A DNA stretch of 64,000 bases, from the NCBI GenBank assembly GCA_017504305.1, contig JAFVRJ010000026.1, positions 116,090 to 180,089 of the forward strand, written 5' to 3'. Positions within the stretch are counted from its first letter, which is position 1, and each line of letters begins with the position of its first letter. The notes under the pieces were generated by a model. That model worked only from the letters and a program-made list of their open reading frames with translations, ran no database searches and had not been told where the DNA came from. Both the position numbers and the translations under genes were made by a program. This document shows positions 43,929 through 53,021 of this stretch, piece after piece. Source of the stretch: Clostridia bacterium (GTDB lineage: Bacteria > Bacillota > Clostridia > Christensenellales > DTU072).

Positions 43929-45254
43929 CTATTTTCCTACGCAGAATTTAGAAAAGATTTCTTCTACAACGTTTTCCGCAACGTCCTCTCCGGTAAGAGA
44001 TGCCAGTGCCGAATATGCCGTCTTTACATCCACTACTACACAGTCGAGAGTGGCGTTTATATTTAAACCGTCGATTGCAGAGTTAACTGCTTCAAGCGCT
44101 TCGCCAACGGCAAAAATTTGCCTCTCGCGCGTGAGCGCGGGCGCTTGTAACCTCTTATTAAGATCAAGCGACTCCGATATAAGAGCTACCAATTTATCAA
44201 CGTTTTTACCGCTCTTTGCCTCTGTGATAATATCGCACTCGCGAGGATACTTCGCAATATCGCCCTTGTTTGCAACTCTGATGATTTTCTTATTTTTGAA
44301 GGATGCGTATAAGTCCTTTTCCTCTTGACTTTCTTCTTCCGACGTATCGCTTACAAAAAGTACGAGGTCGGCTCCTTCTATTGCGCGCGTAGCACGCTCG
44401 ATACCTATCTTTTCAACCGGATCGTCGCTATCCCTTATGCCTGCGGTGTCAAGTACCTCTACGTTAACGCCGTCAAGCATAAAGCTACCTGCTAAAACGT
44501 CGCGAGTCGTGCCTGCTATATCGGTAACAATGGCGCGCTCGTCCTTTAGAATAGCGTTCATTAAGGATGATTTACCAACGTTTGTAAGACCTGCAAGCGC
44601 AATAGATACTCCTTCGCGTGCAACGGTTGCGCTTTTGGAGGTTTCATAAAGGTTCTTAAGCTCGGTTTTCGCGTTATTTAGGAGTGCCAAAGTTGGCGAT
44701 ATGGTATCCTCAAGTAGTTCTTCGGGATAATCCAAAGCTACTTCAATATTCGCCGATGCGGTTAAAAGCATGGTTTTGATTTGCTCTATTCCCTTGCTTA
44801 CTTCACCCTTCATAAGGCGGTAGGCTTGGTTAACTTCCGCTTCGCTTTGCGCGTTGATCATATCTGCAAGACCTTCAGCCTCGGCAAGATTAAGTTTACC
44901 GTTAAGGTACGCCCTTTTTGTAAATTCCCCGGGCGCCGCGGGACGCGCACCCAACGCAACAAGCTCCCTTATAACACCTTGTACTATAATCTTTCCGCCG
45001 TGAGTGTGCAGTTCGACTATATCTTCTCCGGTATATGATTTAGGCGCTTTGCAATACATGCAAAACGCCCTGTCGTTAAAGTTTTTGGTCGTAATACGAC
45101 CAAGATACATTTTATTGGGCTCGACGCTTTCAAATCCTTGCGCATCAAATACTTTACGCACAATTTCAAGCGCTCTTTCGCCCGACATCCTAACTATACC
45201 TATCGCACCCTTTTCAACTTGAGGGGTTGCAGTAGCTACTATGGTATCTTTCAT
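43929..45254 (-). CDS. mnmE: tRNA modification GTPase MnmE (TrmE)
   Basis: 441 aa. N-terminal tetrahydrofolate-binding domain, helical domain with an inserted Ras-like G domain: G1 GLTNVGKSSLMN, G3 DTAGIRDS, G4 VANKGD. The C-terminal FCVGK supplies the conserved Cys. It partners MnmG. The start lies 2 nt after the jag stop without its own good ribosome site, so translation is probably coupled. Confidence 0.96.
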   Translation of the reverse strand: MKDTIVATATPQVEKGAIGIVRMSGERALEIVRKVFDAQGFESVEPNKMYLGRITTKNFNDRAFCMYCKAPKSYTGEDIVELHTHGGKIIVQGVIRELVALGARPAAPGEFTKRAYLNGKLNLAEAEGLADMINAQSEAEVNQAYRLMKGEVSKGIEQIKTMLLTASANIEVALDYPEELLEDTISPTLALLNNAKTELKNLYETSKSATVAREGVSIALAGLTNVGKSSLMNAILKDERAIVTDIAGTTRDVLAGSFMLDGVNVEVLDTAGIRDSDDPVEKIGIERATRAIEGADLVLFVSDTSEEESQEEKDLYASFKNKKIIRVANKGDIAKYPRECDIITEAKSGKNVDKLVALISESLDLNKRLQAPALTRERQIFAVGEALEAVNSAIDGLNINATLDCVVVDVKTAYSALASLTGEDVAENVVEEIFSKFCVGK

Positions 45255-45256
45255 GT

Positions 45257-46063
45257 TTAGAAAGGCTTTTTGGAGGGTGCGCCGTAGCTCTTGGTCTTTG
45301 CAATACCTTTACGGCGGAATTGCGCGCTGGTTCCGTAAGTCATAACGGATTCTTCTTGAGCCTTGTTTTGAGGCTTTCTTTCGCGCTTAACTTCCTCTTT
45401 GGGCAATATTACAACGTGACGGAATCTGCCCTCACCTTCGGACTCGGTTCTTACGAAACGGTCGTTTTGAAGGGTGGTATGAATAACTCTTCTTTCAAAG
45501 GGGTTCATGGGCTCGAGCTCAACGCGACGGCCGAACTTGTGGCACTTGTGCGCAAGACGCTCGGCAAGCCTCGAAAGAGTTTCCTTACGACGACCACGAT
45601 AGTTCTCGGCGTCTAACGATACTCTCACAAAATCCTTGCGTTCGCTGTTGGCAATCCATAAGGTAATATATTGTATAGCGTCCAAAACCTCTCCACGATA
45701 TCCGATTGCAGAGCTTGCGCCTTTACCGGTTATATTGACGTTTATTTCGCTACCTTCTCTTTTAACTTCGGCTTCGCAATCGAGGCCCATTTGGATAATA
45801 AGTTCGTTTATAAAGTTTCTTACACGCTCCTCTGCGGCAATAAACTCTTCCTCGGTTATCTCTCCCTCTGCGGACTCGATAACTTCGGGCTCAACTACGG
45901 GGGTGGGCTTAACGGTTAATACCACTTGTGCTTTGGTAAAAAATCCGCCCTTCGCCTTAACATCTACTTCAACGTCGTCGCGAGTAAGGTTAAGCTCGGC
46001 TAAACCCTTTTCGATGGCTTCCTCAACGGAAGATCCCTCGTAGGTATAGGTCAAATTTTCCAT
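45257..46063 (-). CDS. jag: RNA-binding protein KhpB/Jag (SpoIIIJ-associated)
   Basis: 268 aa. The Jag-N domain (about 1-52, EGSSVEEAIEKGLAELNLTRDDVEVDVKAKGGFF) is followed by an acidic linker, a KH domain (NVNITGKGASSAIGYRGEVLDAIQYI) and an R3H domain (LAERLAHKCHKFGRRVELEPMNPFERRVIHTTLQ). A basic, low-complexity tail of about 50 residues follows. Members bind RNA and influence cell-wall synthesis. Located between yidC and mnmE as in most Firmicutes; AAGGAG precedes the ATG. Confidence 0.93.
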   Translation of the reverse strand: MENLTYTYEGSSVEEAIEKGLAELNLTRDDVEVDVKAKGGFFTKAQVVLTVKPTPVVEPEVIESAEGEITEEEFIAAEERVRNFINELIIQMGLDCEAEVKREGSEINVNITGKGASSAIGYRGEVLDAIQYITLWIANSERKDFVRVSLDAENYRGRRKETLSRLAERLAHKCHKFGRRVELEPMNPFERRVIHTTLQNDRFVRTESEGEGRFRHVVILPKEEVKRERKPQNKAQEESVMTYGTSAQFRRKGIAKTKSYGAPSKKPF

Positions 46064-46076
46064 ATATACTCCTTGA

Positions 46077-47150
46077 TTATTTCTTTTTAACGGTCGTCGA
46101 CATTAAACGGTCGCGTTCGATGGCGTCTTGCTTCTTTTGGACGGCGTTCCAGGTTACGTTGAATATCAGCGAGAATAAGCTCGATACGAACATGTAAAGG
46201 GAAAATGCTGTGCTATAGAAGAGCGAGAATACACCCATCATTAAAGGCATGATGTATTGCATGGTCTTCATTTGAGATTGTTGCATTTTGGCTTGTTCTT
46301 CCGTTTGTCCGGCAACTTGAGGTTGTTCCGGCGGTTTGACGAGCTTGGAGCTTAAAATGCTCAATACCATTACGAGTACGGGTAAAATCAAGTAACCGTT
46401 CCAAGCGCCCTTGCCTTTGTCGTTAAAGTTATACTCGTCGATAATAGGTTGCATTACCTTGTTGTAGGTAGTTTCGTCTATTTCACTAATGCCGAGTTTG
46501 CCCATACCGGTGCCAGCGTAAGTAGATGCATCGGGGATGGGGTTCTTCCACGTATCGGGCATAAAGATATTATCGGTAAGTAAAAATCTTTCGAGCTCGT
46601 AGCTATCAATAACTGCAGTTTCGGCAGCTTCGGTTGCAGCCGTAGCTGCTTCTTGAGCGCTTTTTCCGTCGTTGATACCTTGATCGTACGAAGTCGCATA
46701 AGTGGTTTCGTAAACGTTTTGAAGGTTATCGAAAACTACCGAGTTATGGTACTTAACGGAACTGTTAAATCCCGAGAAAACTACCATAAATACTACGAGG
46801 GTAACGATAGTCGGTAAGCATGCTTTAAAGGTCGAATATTTATACTTCGAATAAACCTCTCTTTGCTTGAGCATCAATTGGTTACGATCGTTGGCGTAAA
46901 GCTTGTTGATCTTATCGAGCTCGGGCTTCATAATCTCCATTTTGCGAGCGTTGCTTCTTGCAAGGAGTTTTTGCCAAATATCGAGAGGTGAGGTGATTAA
47001 CTTTAAGATAAGGGTAAATAGAATAACGGTTACACCGAACGCTCCTATAACGGAGCCGTCGATACCCCAAGACGAAACCCATTTATATAATACGTTATAA
47101 ACGAATTTGCCTACGAGGTTAAGTTCGGTAGCGAGGCTCATAAAGTCCAT
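46077..47150 (-). CDS. yidC: Membrane protein insertase YidC/SpoIIIJ
   Basis: 357 aa. Hydrophobic segments include ITVILFTLILKLITSPLDIW, TIVTLVVFMVVFSGF, LILPVLVMVLSILSSKL and YIMPLMMGVFSLFYSTAFSLYMFVSSLFSLIF. The cytoplasmic loop with SNARKMEIMKPELDKINKLY is typical. An insertion of about 90 residues (about 130-240) between the second and third conserved helices is larger than in Bacillus SpoIIIJ and contains an Ala/Glu-rich helix. It inserts membrane proteins with or without SecYEG. It overlaps yidD by 13 nt; AAAGGAG precedes the ATG. Confidence 0.93.
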   Translation of the reverse strand: MDFMSLATELNLVGKFVYNVLYKWVSSWGIDGSVIGAFGVTVILFTLILKLITSPLDIWQKLLARSNARKMEIMKPELDKINKLYANDRNQLMLKQREVYSKYKYSTFKACLPTIVTLVVFMVVFSGFNSSVKYHNSVVFDNLQNVYETTYATSYDQGINDGKSAQEAATAATEAAETAVIDSYELERFLLTDNIFMPDTWKNPIPDASTYAGTGMGKLGISEIDETTYNKVMQPIIDEYNFNDKGKGAWNGYLILPVLVMVLSILSSKLVKPPEQPQVAGQTEEQAKMQQSQMKTMQYIMPLMMGVFSLFYSTAFSLYMFVSSLFSLIFNVTWNAVQKKQDAIERDRLMSTTVKKK

Positions 47151-47383
47151 TTTGCCGCTCCTTTAATGTTTTCTCTGACGGGGTCGAATCCACCCCTGCG
47201 GAAGGGATTACAACGTAAAATCCTACGCGCACCCATAAAGCATCCGCGTATGACTCCGTATTTCATAATTGCATCGAGCGTGTACATCGAGCAGGTAGGC
47301 GTATAGATACAGCTCCTCCCGACAAGAGGGCTTAATACCTTTTTGTAACCTATAATCATCCATTTGCAAAGGGTCTTAAACAT
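47138..47383 (-). CDS. yidD: Membrane protein insertion efficiency factor YidD
   Basis: 81 aa, normal length. The Cys-rich hallmark is KKVLSPLVGRSCIYTPTCSMYTLDAI, followed by CFMGARRILRCNPFRRGGFDPV. An amphipathic helix at the N-terminus attaches it to the membrane. It is encoded between rnpA (8-nt overlap) and yidC (13-nt overlap), its conserved position. Confidence 0.94.
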   Translation of the reverse strand: MFKTLCKWMIIGYKKVLSPLVGRSCIYTPTCSMYTLDAIMKYGVIRGCFMGARRILRCNPFRRGGFDPVRENIKGAAKWTL

Positions 47384-47708
47384 CTAAATGTCCCGCTTTA
47401 TGCAAAAGTTGCTTTATGCTTTCGCCTATCTCGATAAAACTTGCGTTAACTATGCCCTCTTTGGCAATAACCACGTAATTATGGTTACCCTTTAGAGCGG
47501 GCATATACGTTGCAAAATTCTCGTAAATCCTTCTTTTAATTAAACTTCTCGTAACGCTTTTGCCTACCTTTTTGCTTATGCTGACGCCTACCTTGTTGCT
47601 ACGAGCAGGTACGAAAGATAGTACCAAAATAGGTGAGCTCAAAGAGCTTCCTTTTTTATAAACGTAGCTAAAGCTTGCGTTCTTTTTAAGCCTGTAGGCG
47701 CTTTGCAT
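47376..47708 (-). CDS. rnpA: Ribonuclease P protein component
   Basis: 110 aa. The conserved basic helix GKSVTRSLIKRRIYENF corresponds to the RNR motif, and the N-terminal SYRLKKNASFSYVYKKG is typical. It binds RNase P RNA for tRNA 5' maturation. Its ATG shares one base with the rpmH stop (TAATG). Confidence 0.93.
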   Translation of the reverse strand: MQSAYRLKKNASFSYVYKKGSSLSSPILVLSFVPARSNKVGVSISKKVGKSVTRSLIKRRIYENFATYMPALKGNHNYVVIAKEGIVNASFIEIGESIKQLLHKAGHLDV

Positions 47709-47842
47709 TATGCGCTGAGCTTTGCTCTACCTTTTCTTCTACGACGAGAGAGAACTTTTCTGCCGTTCTTGGTGCTCATTCTTTGACGGAAACCGTGTAC
47801 TTTGCTTCTTTGACGTTTTTTGGGTTGGTAAGTTCTTTTCAT
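47708..47842 (-). CDS. rpmH: 50S ribosomal protein L34
   Basis: 44 aa: [20 protein letters not shown] at the start and [12 protein letters not shown] at the end, a textbook L34. AGGAG lies upstream of the ATG at 47842. It begins the rpmH-rnpA-yidD-yidC-jag-mnmE-mnmG operon. Confidence 0.97.
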   Translation of the reverse strand: MKRTYQPKKRQRSKVHGFRQRMSTKNGRKVLSRRRRKGRAKLSA

Positions 47843-48168
47843 GACTATTTTCTCCTATTCGGTTATTATCTATTTGCGCGCTTTTATTATATAAAATATA
47901 AAACAAGCTATTGCATTATAGCCTACAAAACCGGTACTGTCAAGCAAATTAAAAAGTTTTGTGCCGGTCGCGCCGTGAATAAAGTTAAAGATCCCGTCAT
48001 ACCCTTTTATGAAAAGACTAAACCACTTTATGCACCCATAAGTGTGGATAACTTTGTGGAAAACCCACCGCTTTTGTGGATAAACTCTGTCGAATTTGAG
48101 CGATATTGCACGAATTTAGTCGATTAGGGCGCCTTTATCCACCTAAAAACACAATTTAGGAGCTTGTA
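47843..48168. other. rpmH-cwlD intergenic region, origin-like
   Basis: 326 bp. The left part contains the rpmH promoter. The right part carries DnaA boxes (see 48043-48205). In many Firmicutes the region next to rpmH is part of oriC. Confidence 0.6.
47915..47943 (-). promoter_or_regulatory. Promoter of the rpmH operon
   Basis: On the minus strand -35 TTGACA (47938-47943), 17-nt spacer, -10 TATAAT (47915-47920), both perfect. Confidence 0.93.
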
Positions 48169-48205
48169 ATGTTTTTGACGGTAAAAAGAAAAACTTTGTG
48201 GATAA
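48043..48205. other. DnaA-box cluster 1 (rpmH side)
   Basis: Perfect boxes TGTGGATAA (reverse of TTATCCACA) at 48043-48051, 48075-48083 and 48197-48205, plus TTATCCACC at 48135-48143 and a TGTGGAAAA near 48056. The last perfect box lies inside the first codons of cwlD. Confidence 0.8.
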
Positions 48206-48864
48206 CCACCCTTGCGTTGTTGGTTTTATGCATTTTTACTTTATCGATAGGAAGTATATTAACTGCAAGTCCAATCAATAAAAAGGTGATAGTCATAGAT
48301 GCCGGTCACGGCGGATCAGACGGCGGTGTTAGTGGCGTTAATAGCGGAGTTACGGAAGCCGAAATCAATCTTTTGGTTGCCTTTTCTCTCAAAAGTGAAT
48401 TGGAGCAAAGCGGTTACAAAGTTGTTATGACAAGGGACAAAAAGAGCGTTCTCACAGGTGACGAAAAGGGTAAACTGACCGATATGCATAAAAGGCGCGA
48501 TATTATTGACAGCGCTTGTCCTGATTTGGTTATAAGCATACATTGTAATAAGTTCCCTTCGCAAGATAGACGTGGCGCACAAGTGTTTTTTAACGGCGCT
48601 TCAAATAGTGGTATTTTGTTTGCAAAGGCTCTACAGCACTCGTTAAACGGACTTAATAAGGAGTACGTCGGTAGAGAGTTTTCCGCCCTCAAGGGGGACT
48701 ATTTTATGCTCAATTGCTCCACCGCTCCATCCGCAATAGTGGAGTGTGGGTTTTTATCTAATCCAAGCGATGAAGAGCTACTTTTAAGTGCCGATTACCG
48801 AGTTGAAATTGCAAAAAAAATAACCCTCGGTATCGGGGCGTATTTTGCAGAATTGTACGTGTAG
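48169..48864 (+). CDS. cwlD: N-acetylmuramoyl-L-alanine amidase, CwlD-like
   Basis: 231 aa. An N-terminal membrane helix or signal peptide (about 10-32) precedes an amidase_3 domain with Zn ligands His in VIDAGHGGSDGG, Glu in TEAEINL and His in VISIHCN, and the catalytic Glu in AIVECGFLSNPSDEELL. Size and context fit CwlD, which with PdaA makes muramic-delta-lactam in spore cortex; a general amidase cannot be excluded. AGGAG lies upstream of the ATG. Confidence 0.87.
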   Translation: MFLTVKRKTLWITTLALLVLCIFTLSIGSILTASPINKKVIVIDAGHGGSDGGVSGVNSGVTEAEINLLVAFSLKSELEQSGYKVVMTRDKKSVLTGDEKGKLTDMHKRRDIIDSACPDLVISIHCNKFPSQDRRGAQVFFNGASNSGILFAKALQHSLNGLNKEYVGREFSALKGDYFMLNCSTAPSAIVECGFLSNPSDEELLLSADYRVEIAKKITLGIGAYFAELYV

Positions 48865-49542
48865 TTAATCTTTGTAATAACTATCGATCATCCCTCTCAT
48901 ACTCGAGTACTCATCGCCTGAAGCTATGATGTGGTCGATAAGCTTAATCGAAAGCGGTTTTAGTATTTTAACAAGCTCTTTGGTACTGTTTTTATCGGCA
49001 ACCGAAGCGTTAGTTCCTCCGTGCGGGTGATTATGTCCTATGATAACGGCTTCAGCCTTGACGTTGAGCGCTTGAGTGGTTATTTCGCGGACGTTTAAAG
49101 TTGTTTCGAGGGAATTGCCGAGGTATATTACTTTAGTCGCCAAAACCCTGCCACGTCCGTTTAAAAAGACTATAAGCATCCTTTCCGACACACATTTGCC
49201 GATCTTCAAACTTACGTATTCGCCGGCTTCAGTGGGCGTTATAAGCGTTTTATTATCAAGTAATGCCATTTCTTGAGCATAGCTCAATATATCGTGATAA
49301 GTTGGGAAGGTTATCGCTGCAAGTTTAGGCATACCCTTTACGCTTAAAAGAGCTTGTTCGTCTGCAAATAAAACGTTTTCGAGCGATCCGAAATGCTTAA
49401 GTAATTCCCTTGCAATTGGAGAGGTGTCTTTGCGTGGCACGTAAGGGTATAACAAGAACTCCAATATCTCGTGCGGAGCAAGTCCCGCTATACCGCGTTC
49501 GCGTATTTTTAACTTCATACGTTCTCTTCTGCCTTCCGCCAT
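48865..49542 (-). CDS. radC: RadC-family JAB-domain protein
   Basis: 225 aa. The N-terminal helix-hairpin-helix-like part (ILEFLLYPYVPRKDTSPIARELLKHFGSLENVLF) is followed by the JAB/MPN metalloprotease-like fold with motif HNHPHGGTNASVADKNSTKEL. The family (UPF0758) was named for a supposed DNA-repair role that was later disputed, so the activity is uncertain. Convergent with cwlD, whose stop is 1 bp away. Confidence 0.9.
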   Translation of the reverse strand: MAEGRRERMKLKIRERGIAGLAPHEILEFLLYPYVPRKDTSPIARELLKHFGSLENVLFADEQALLSVKGMPKLAAITFPTYHDILSYAQEMALLDNKTLITPTEAGEYVSLKIGKCVSERMLIVFLNGRGRVLATKVIYLGNSLETTLNVREITTQALNVKAEAVIIGHNHPHGGTNASVADKNSTKELVKILKPLSIKLIDHIIASGDEYSSMRGMIDSYYKD

Positions 49543-49641
49543 AAAAAACCTCTTTAGAATTACTAAAAATAGGGTAACACATTTTTACCGATTAGTGTAT
49601 AATAAATAAGAAAGAATTTATTTTTTTATAAGGACGTTACT

Positions 49642-50955
49642 ATGAAAGTTGATTTCGACTCCGCTGTTAAAAGCCTACAAGACTTAATAAAAATTAACTC
49701 AGTTCAAACTGCTCCGGCACCTAACGCCCCCTTTGGAGAGGGCAACGTAAAGGCGTTAGAGTACTCGTTAAGGCTACTCGAAAGCTTTGGTTTTAAGACG
49801 GTTAACGGCAATAATTATTACGGCTACGGCGATATCGGCAATCCCGATTTACCCTTGTTTGGGATACTCGCTCACCTTGATGTGGTACCCGTAAGCACCA
49901 CTTGGGAACACTATCCATTTGGCGGAGAAATCGAAGACGGATATCTTTACGGCCGTGGAGCACTTGATGATAAAGGTCCTTTTATCGCTTCTCTTTATGC
50001 TTGTGCCGAACTTTTAAACGAAGGTTATATTCCTAAAAAGAGAATAAGATTTATACTTGGTTGCAACGAGGAAAGCGGTTGGAAGTGTATGGACGAATAC
50101 ACCAAAAATGAAGAAATGCCTAAAGAAGGTTTTTCGCCGGACGCAGACTTCCCGGTAATCAACTGTGAAAAAGGCGTTGTATATCACCACGTAAAAATAC
50201 CGGTTGGCAATGCCGTTTTAAACGTAAAATGTGGTGAGCGTGCAAACGTAGTACCCGATTTCGCAACTGCGACCATTATTAAAAACGACGAAGCTGTCGC
50301 ACGCGCAAATAAAGTAGGTGGCGAAATTATAGATAATAACGACGGTACCATTACCATCAACACAAACGGAGTTTCAGCACACGGAAGCACCCCGAATAAA
50401 GGCGATAACGCACTAACTAAACTATTGTATTCAATAGCCCCTATTGATGAAGCGATAAAGGTTGCATACAACGCATTTATAAGTAATGATGGTAAGGGCT
50501 TAAATCTTAATATAGAGGATGAAAAGAGCGGTAAATTAACGTTAAATCTCGGCGTTGCTAAATTAGAAGATGGTATATTAGAGTTAATTATTGATATACG
50601 TTATCCAATATCCATAACGATGGATGATATAACCGAAATATTTAAAAATTACTTTATAAAGGTAAACGGAACGGTTACAAGAGGAGCATATCACCTACCA
50701 TTATTCGTAGAGAAAGAGGATCCGTTGATAATTTCGCTACTCGGAGCATATAACGAAGTAACCGGCGAACAAGGTGAAGCAATAACCATAGGCGGAGGTA
50801 CTTATGCAAGAGTATTACCCAAGGGAGTTGCCTTCGGACCGGTATTCCCAAACGGAGAAAGCAGAATTCATGGTGATGATGAACGCATAAATCTACAAGA
50901 TATGCAAAAAACCATCAAAATCTACAAAGAAGCCATTAAGAGATTGTGCTTTTAG
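49642..50955 (+). CDS. pepV: M20-family dipeptidase (PepV/Sapep type)
   Basis: 437 aa. The metal-binding blocks are GILAHLDVVPVSTTWEHYPF (His/Asp), GRGALDDKGPF, CNEESGWKCMDEY (Glu-Glu) and the late FPNGESRIHGDDERI (His). The inserted lid domain (about 180-330) is present. Members are Mn/Zn-dependent exopeptidases acting on dipeptides. AAGGAC precedes the ATG. The gene runs toward the AT-rich parS region; a terminator lies at 51036-51060. Confidence 0.9.
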   Translation: MKVDFDSAVKSLQDLIKINSVQTAPAPNAPFGEGNVKALEYSLRLLESFGFKTVNGNNYYGYGDIGNPDLPLFGILAHLDVVPVSTTWEHYPFGGEIEDGYLYGRGALDDKGPFIASLYACAELLNEGYIPKKRIRFILGCNEESGWKCMDEYTKNEEMPKEGFSPDADFPVINCEKGVVYHHVKIPVGNAVLNVKCGERANVVPDFATATIIKNDEAVARANKVGGEIIDNNDGTITINTNGVSAHGSTPNKGDNALTKLLYSIAPIDEAIKVAYNAFISNDGKGLNLNIEDEKSGKLTLNLGVAKLEDGILELIIDIRYPISITMDDITEIFKNYFIKVNGTVTRGAYHLPLFVEKEDPLIISLLGAYNEVTGEQGEAITIGGGTYARVLPKGVAFGPVFPNGESRIHGDDERINLQDMQKTIKIYKEAIKRLCF

Positions 50956-50985
50956 TTAAAAACAGCAATATTTGAGTAATATTTG

Positions 50986-51001
50986 TGTTCCACGTGGAAC
51001 A
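50986..51001. other. parS: parS-like site 1
   Basis: TGTTCCACGTGGAACA, a perfect 16-bp palindrome differing from the Bacillus consensus TGTTTCACGTGAAACA by one symmetrical change. Confidence 0.88.
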
Positions 51002-51035
51002 GTTTTCTCTATAGGTTGGGCAAAACCTGATTTTT

Positions 51036-51060
51036 AGCACCCCTTTGGGGTGTTGATTTT
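51036..51060 (+). terminator. Terminator of the dipeptidase gene
   Basis: Stem CACCCC/GGGGTG (51038-51043 with 51047-51052) followed by TTGATTTTT. Confidence 0.82.
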
Positions 51061-51252
51061 TGGCCATTTTCGCGTGTTTTTAGGCATTTTTAGCCCGTTT
51101 TTAGCCATTTTCGAGGGGCTTAAAAAACTCCTCCCGAATTTTATTTCCAATTGTTCAACGCAAAAAATCGTGAAACAATCAATATATTGTGGTCAAAAAC
51201 AAGGTTAGACACAAGACAAGTATGACGGACAGAAAGCTCTCACCGCCCCATA

Positions 51253-51268
51253 TGTTCCACGTTGAACA
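51253..51268. other. parS: parS-like site 2
   Basis: TGTTCCACGTTGAACA, one base off a perfect palindrome. Confidence 0.8.
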
Positions 51269-51351
51269 TTTTCATACCACCAAAATCCTTTGTAATAATG
51301 TGATCAATCGGTCACGTTCTCACCCTGCATCAGAGAGTAAATTTTAATCAA

Positions 51352-51367
51352 TGTTTCACATGAAACA
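51352..51367. other. parS: parS-like site 3
   Basis: TGTTTCACATGAAACA, one mismatch from the Bacillus consensus. Confidence 0.88.
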
Positions 51368-51652
51368 ATCCAATAAATATGCTTATTTCAAATTATTATT
51401 GATACAAATGTTACGTTTTTATAAAGTTTAGGATAATATTACTATTAATTCTGTTAAAATCGGATCAATTTCACATAAAATATTACACTATTTAACATTA
51501 AACAATATTTATAATATTCATTTTTACATAATTGCAATTTGATATTTAATCTTATAACATATTTCCCAATAATTTTAATAAAAAACATCGTTGTAGTATT
51601 AGAAAATCACATTAAACCGGTTATTTAAATATATTTCCAATATAAAACCCAT

Positions 51653-51668
51653 TGTTTCACATGGAACA
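51653..51668. other. parS: parS-like site 4
   Basis: TGTTTCACATGGAACA, two mismatches from the Bacillus consensus. Confidence 0.82.
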
Positions 51669-51779
51669 TTTGTTAATCTGTTGTGATTTTTTTGTTAGAA
51701 TATTTGTTTAATATACAACCTGTAATGGAAATGATTATATTTTTTAAAAAAATCTTATTAGTTTATATTATTATGCCAA

Positions 51780-51795
51780 TGTTTCACATGAAACA
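51780..51795. other. parS: parS-like site 5
   Basis: TGTTTCACATGAAACA, identical to site 3. Confidence 0.88.
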
Positions 51796-52387
51796 ATCAT
51801 TAATTTTTATATTTTTTGTGCAAAAATTCGATTTCATTATATAAAATTAGTTTGAAAATGTTAAAATTACATTATTTATCGTTAAACATAGCACAAAACC
51901 TATTGATTTTTATACTCCTGATTATCATTATGGCCATAATATAGATGTTTTTTATTATAAATATTAGTATTTTTTGATTGAATTTGTTTTTTTGTTATGT
52001 GTTTTACAGTAAACAACGCATATTTTATTGTTTTTTATAAAAAAATATATTTTTTCTGCCATAAAGTATATATTATTTAACTATATTTCTATTATTTTCT
52101 TAGTATATTTCATATTAAACACAATTTCCCTATAACATAGCAGTACATATTGTTCATTATTTAACAAATTTTACCAATTTTGATACAAAAAATCTAAAGA
52201 TTTATAGTAACGAATCGATTTTTATGTTCAACGTACAAGTTTTTTTTACTTTTAAACTACTATATTATCTTTCAAATTGTTTTTTTTTCTTGCTCCGGTA
52301 CTATATTTTATAGCTTTTAACTATTTGCCATCAGATAACTGTCTAACATTAAACATTTTTATTATAAATTTGAATATTATTGTTTAG

Positions 52388-52502
52388 TTATCAACAATTT
52401 AACTTGCTTTTTGTTGTATTTTTGCACGTAGAACGCCTAAATCACCTTATTTTTTGTTGATAAGTATACTTAATTGTGGATAAGTAGGGGTATTTGTCCA
52501 CA
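52388..52502. other. DnaA-box cluster 2 (AT-rich region)
   Basis: TTATCAACA at 52388-52396, TGTTGATAA at 52455-52463, perfect TGTGGATAA at 52475-52483 and TTGTCCACA at 52494-52502, in 115 bp and both orientations, next to very AT-rich DNA. Confidence 0.72.
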
Positions 52503-53021
52503 ATTATGCCATTTTAATTAAAAGAGAACCATAGTTCACCATTAAATTGAGTATTTTTATACTTTTGATGAATCTGTCATTTCATAAACGCTGTTTTTAT
52601 AGTATTTCCTATTCTTGAGATAATTACTAACGTGTAAATTTAATTAACGTTTATTTATATCGTTACGTTAATGTTTTTACATATTCTATTATAAAGAGTG
52701 TTGTTTACCGGATTTCATCTTATACTTTTACCTATTTTCAGCAGCTTTTGTCCTATATATTTTAGTTGTTTTATTGATTTTTCCATCATATTTTGATGGT
52801 ATTTTAATTATAAATTTACTCACTTTTCCATCCAAAACTACCTATCTCTTCTTTAGTTTTTTGTTTTATTTATTATTTAAAGTTAGTTAATAATCTTATT
52901 AATATTACACAATTTACCATATCCAATACTATTGACAATTTATCACTTCTATATTATAATCACAACATGCGAACAAATGTTCTATTATTTACAATAATTG
53001 GTTAGTTGGGAAGTGATAATT

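Larger units (their letters stand above)
50956..53021. other. 2-kb AT-rich gene-free region: candidate centromere/origin segment
   Basis: No reading frame of convincing quality exists on either strand. The content is a terminator (51036-51060), degenerate TTTTAGCC-type repeats (about 51050-51115), five parS-like sites (50986-51795), a very AT-rich stretch (about 51370-52380) and a DnaA-box cluster (52388-52502). From about 52510 to 52990 I see only AT-rich sequence with many T-runs. This combination fits a chromosomal partition/origin segment. Confidence 0.75.

Noticed and set aside
50956..53021. An unannotated protein gene in the 2-kb AT-rich region
   Set aside because: No frame of useful length with a ribosome site exists on either strand; stops are dense.
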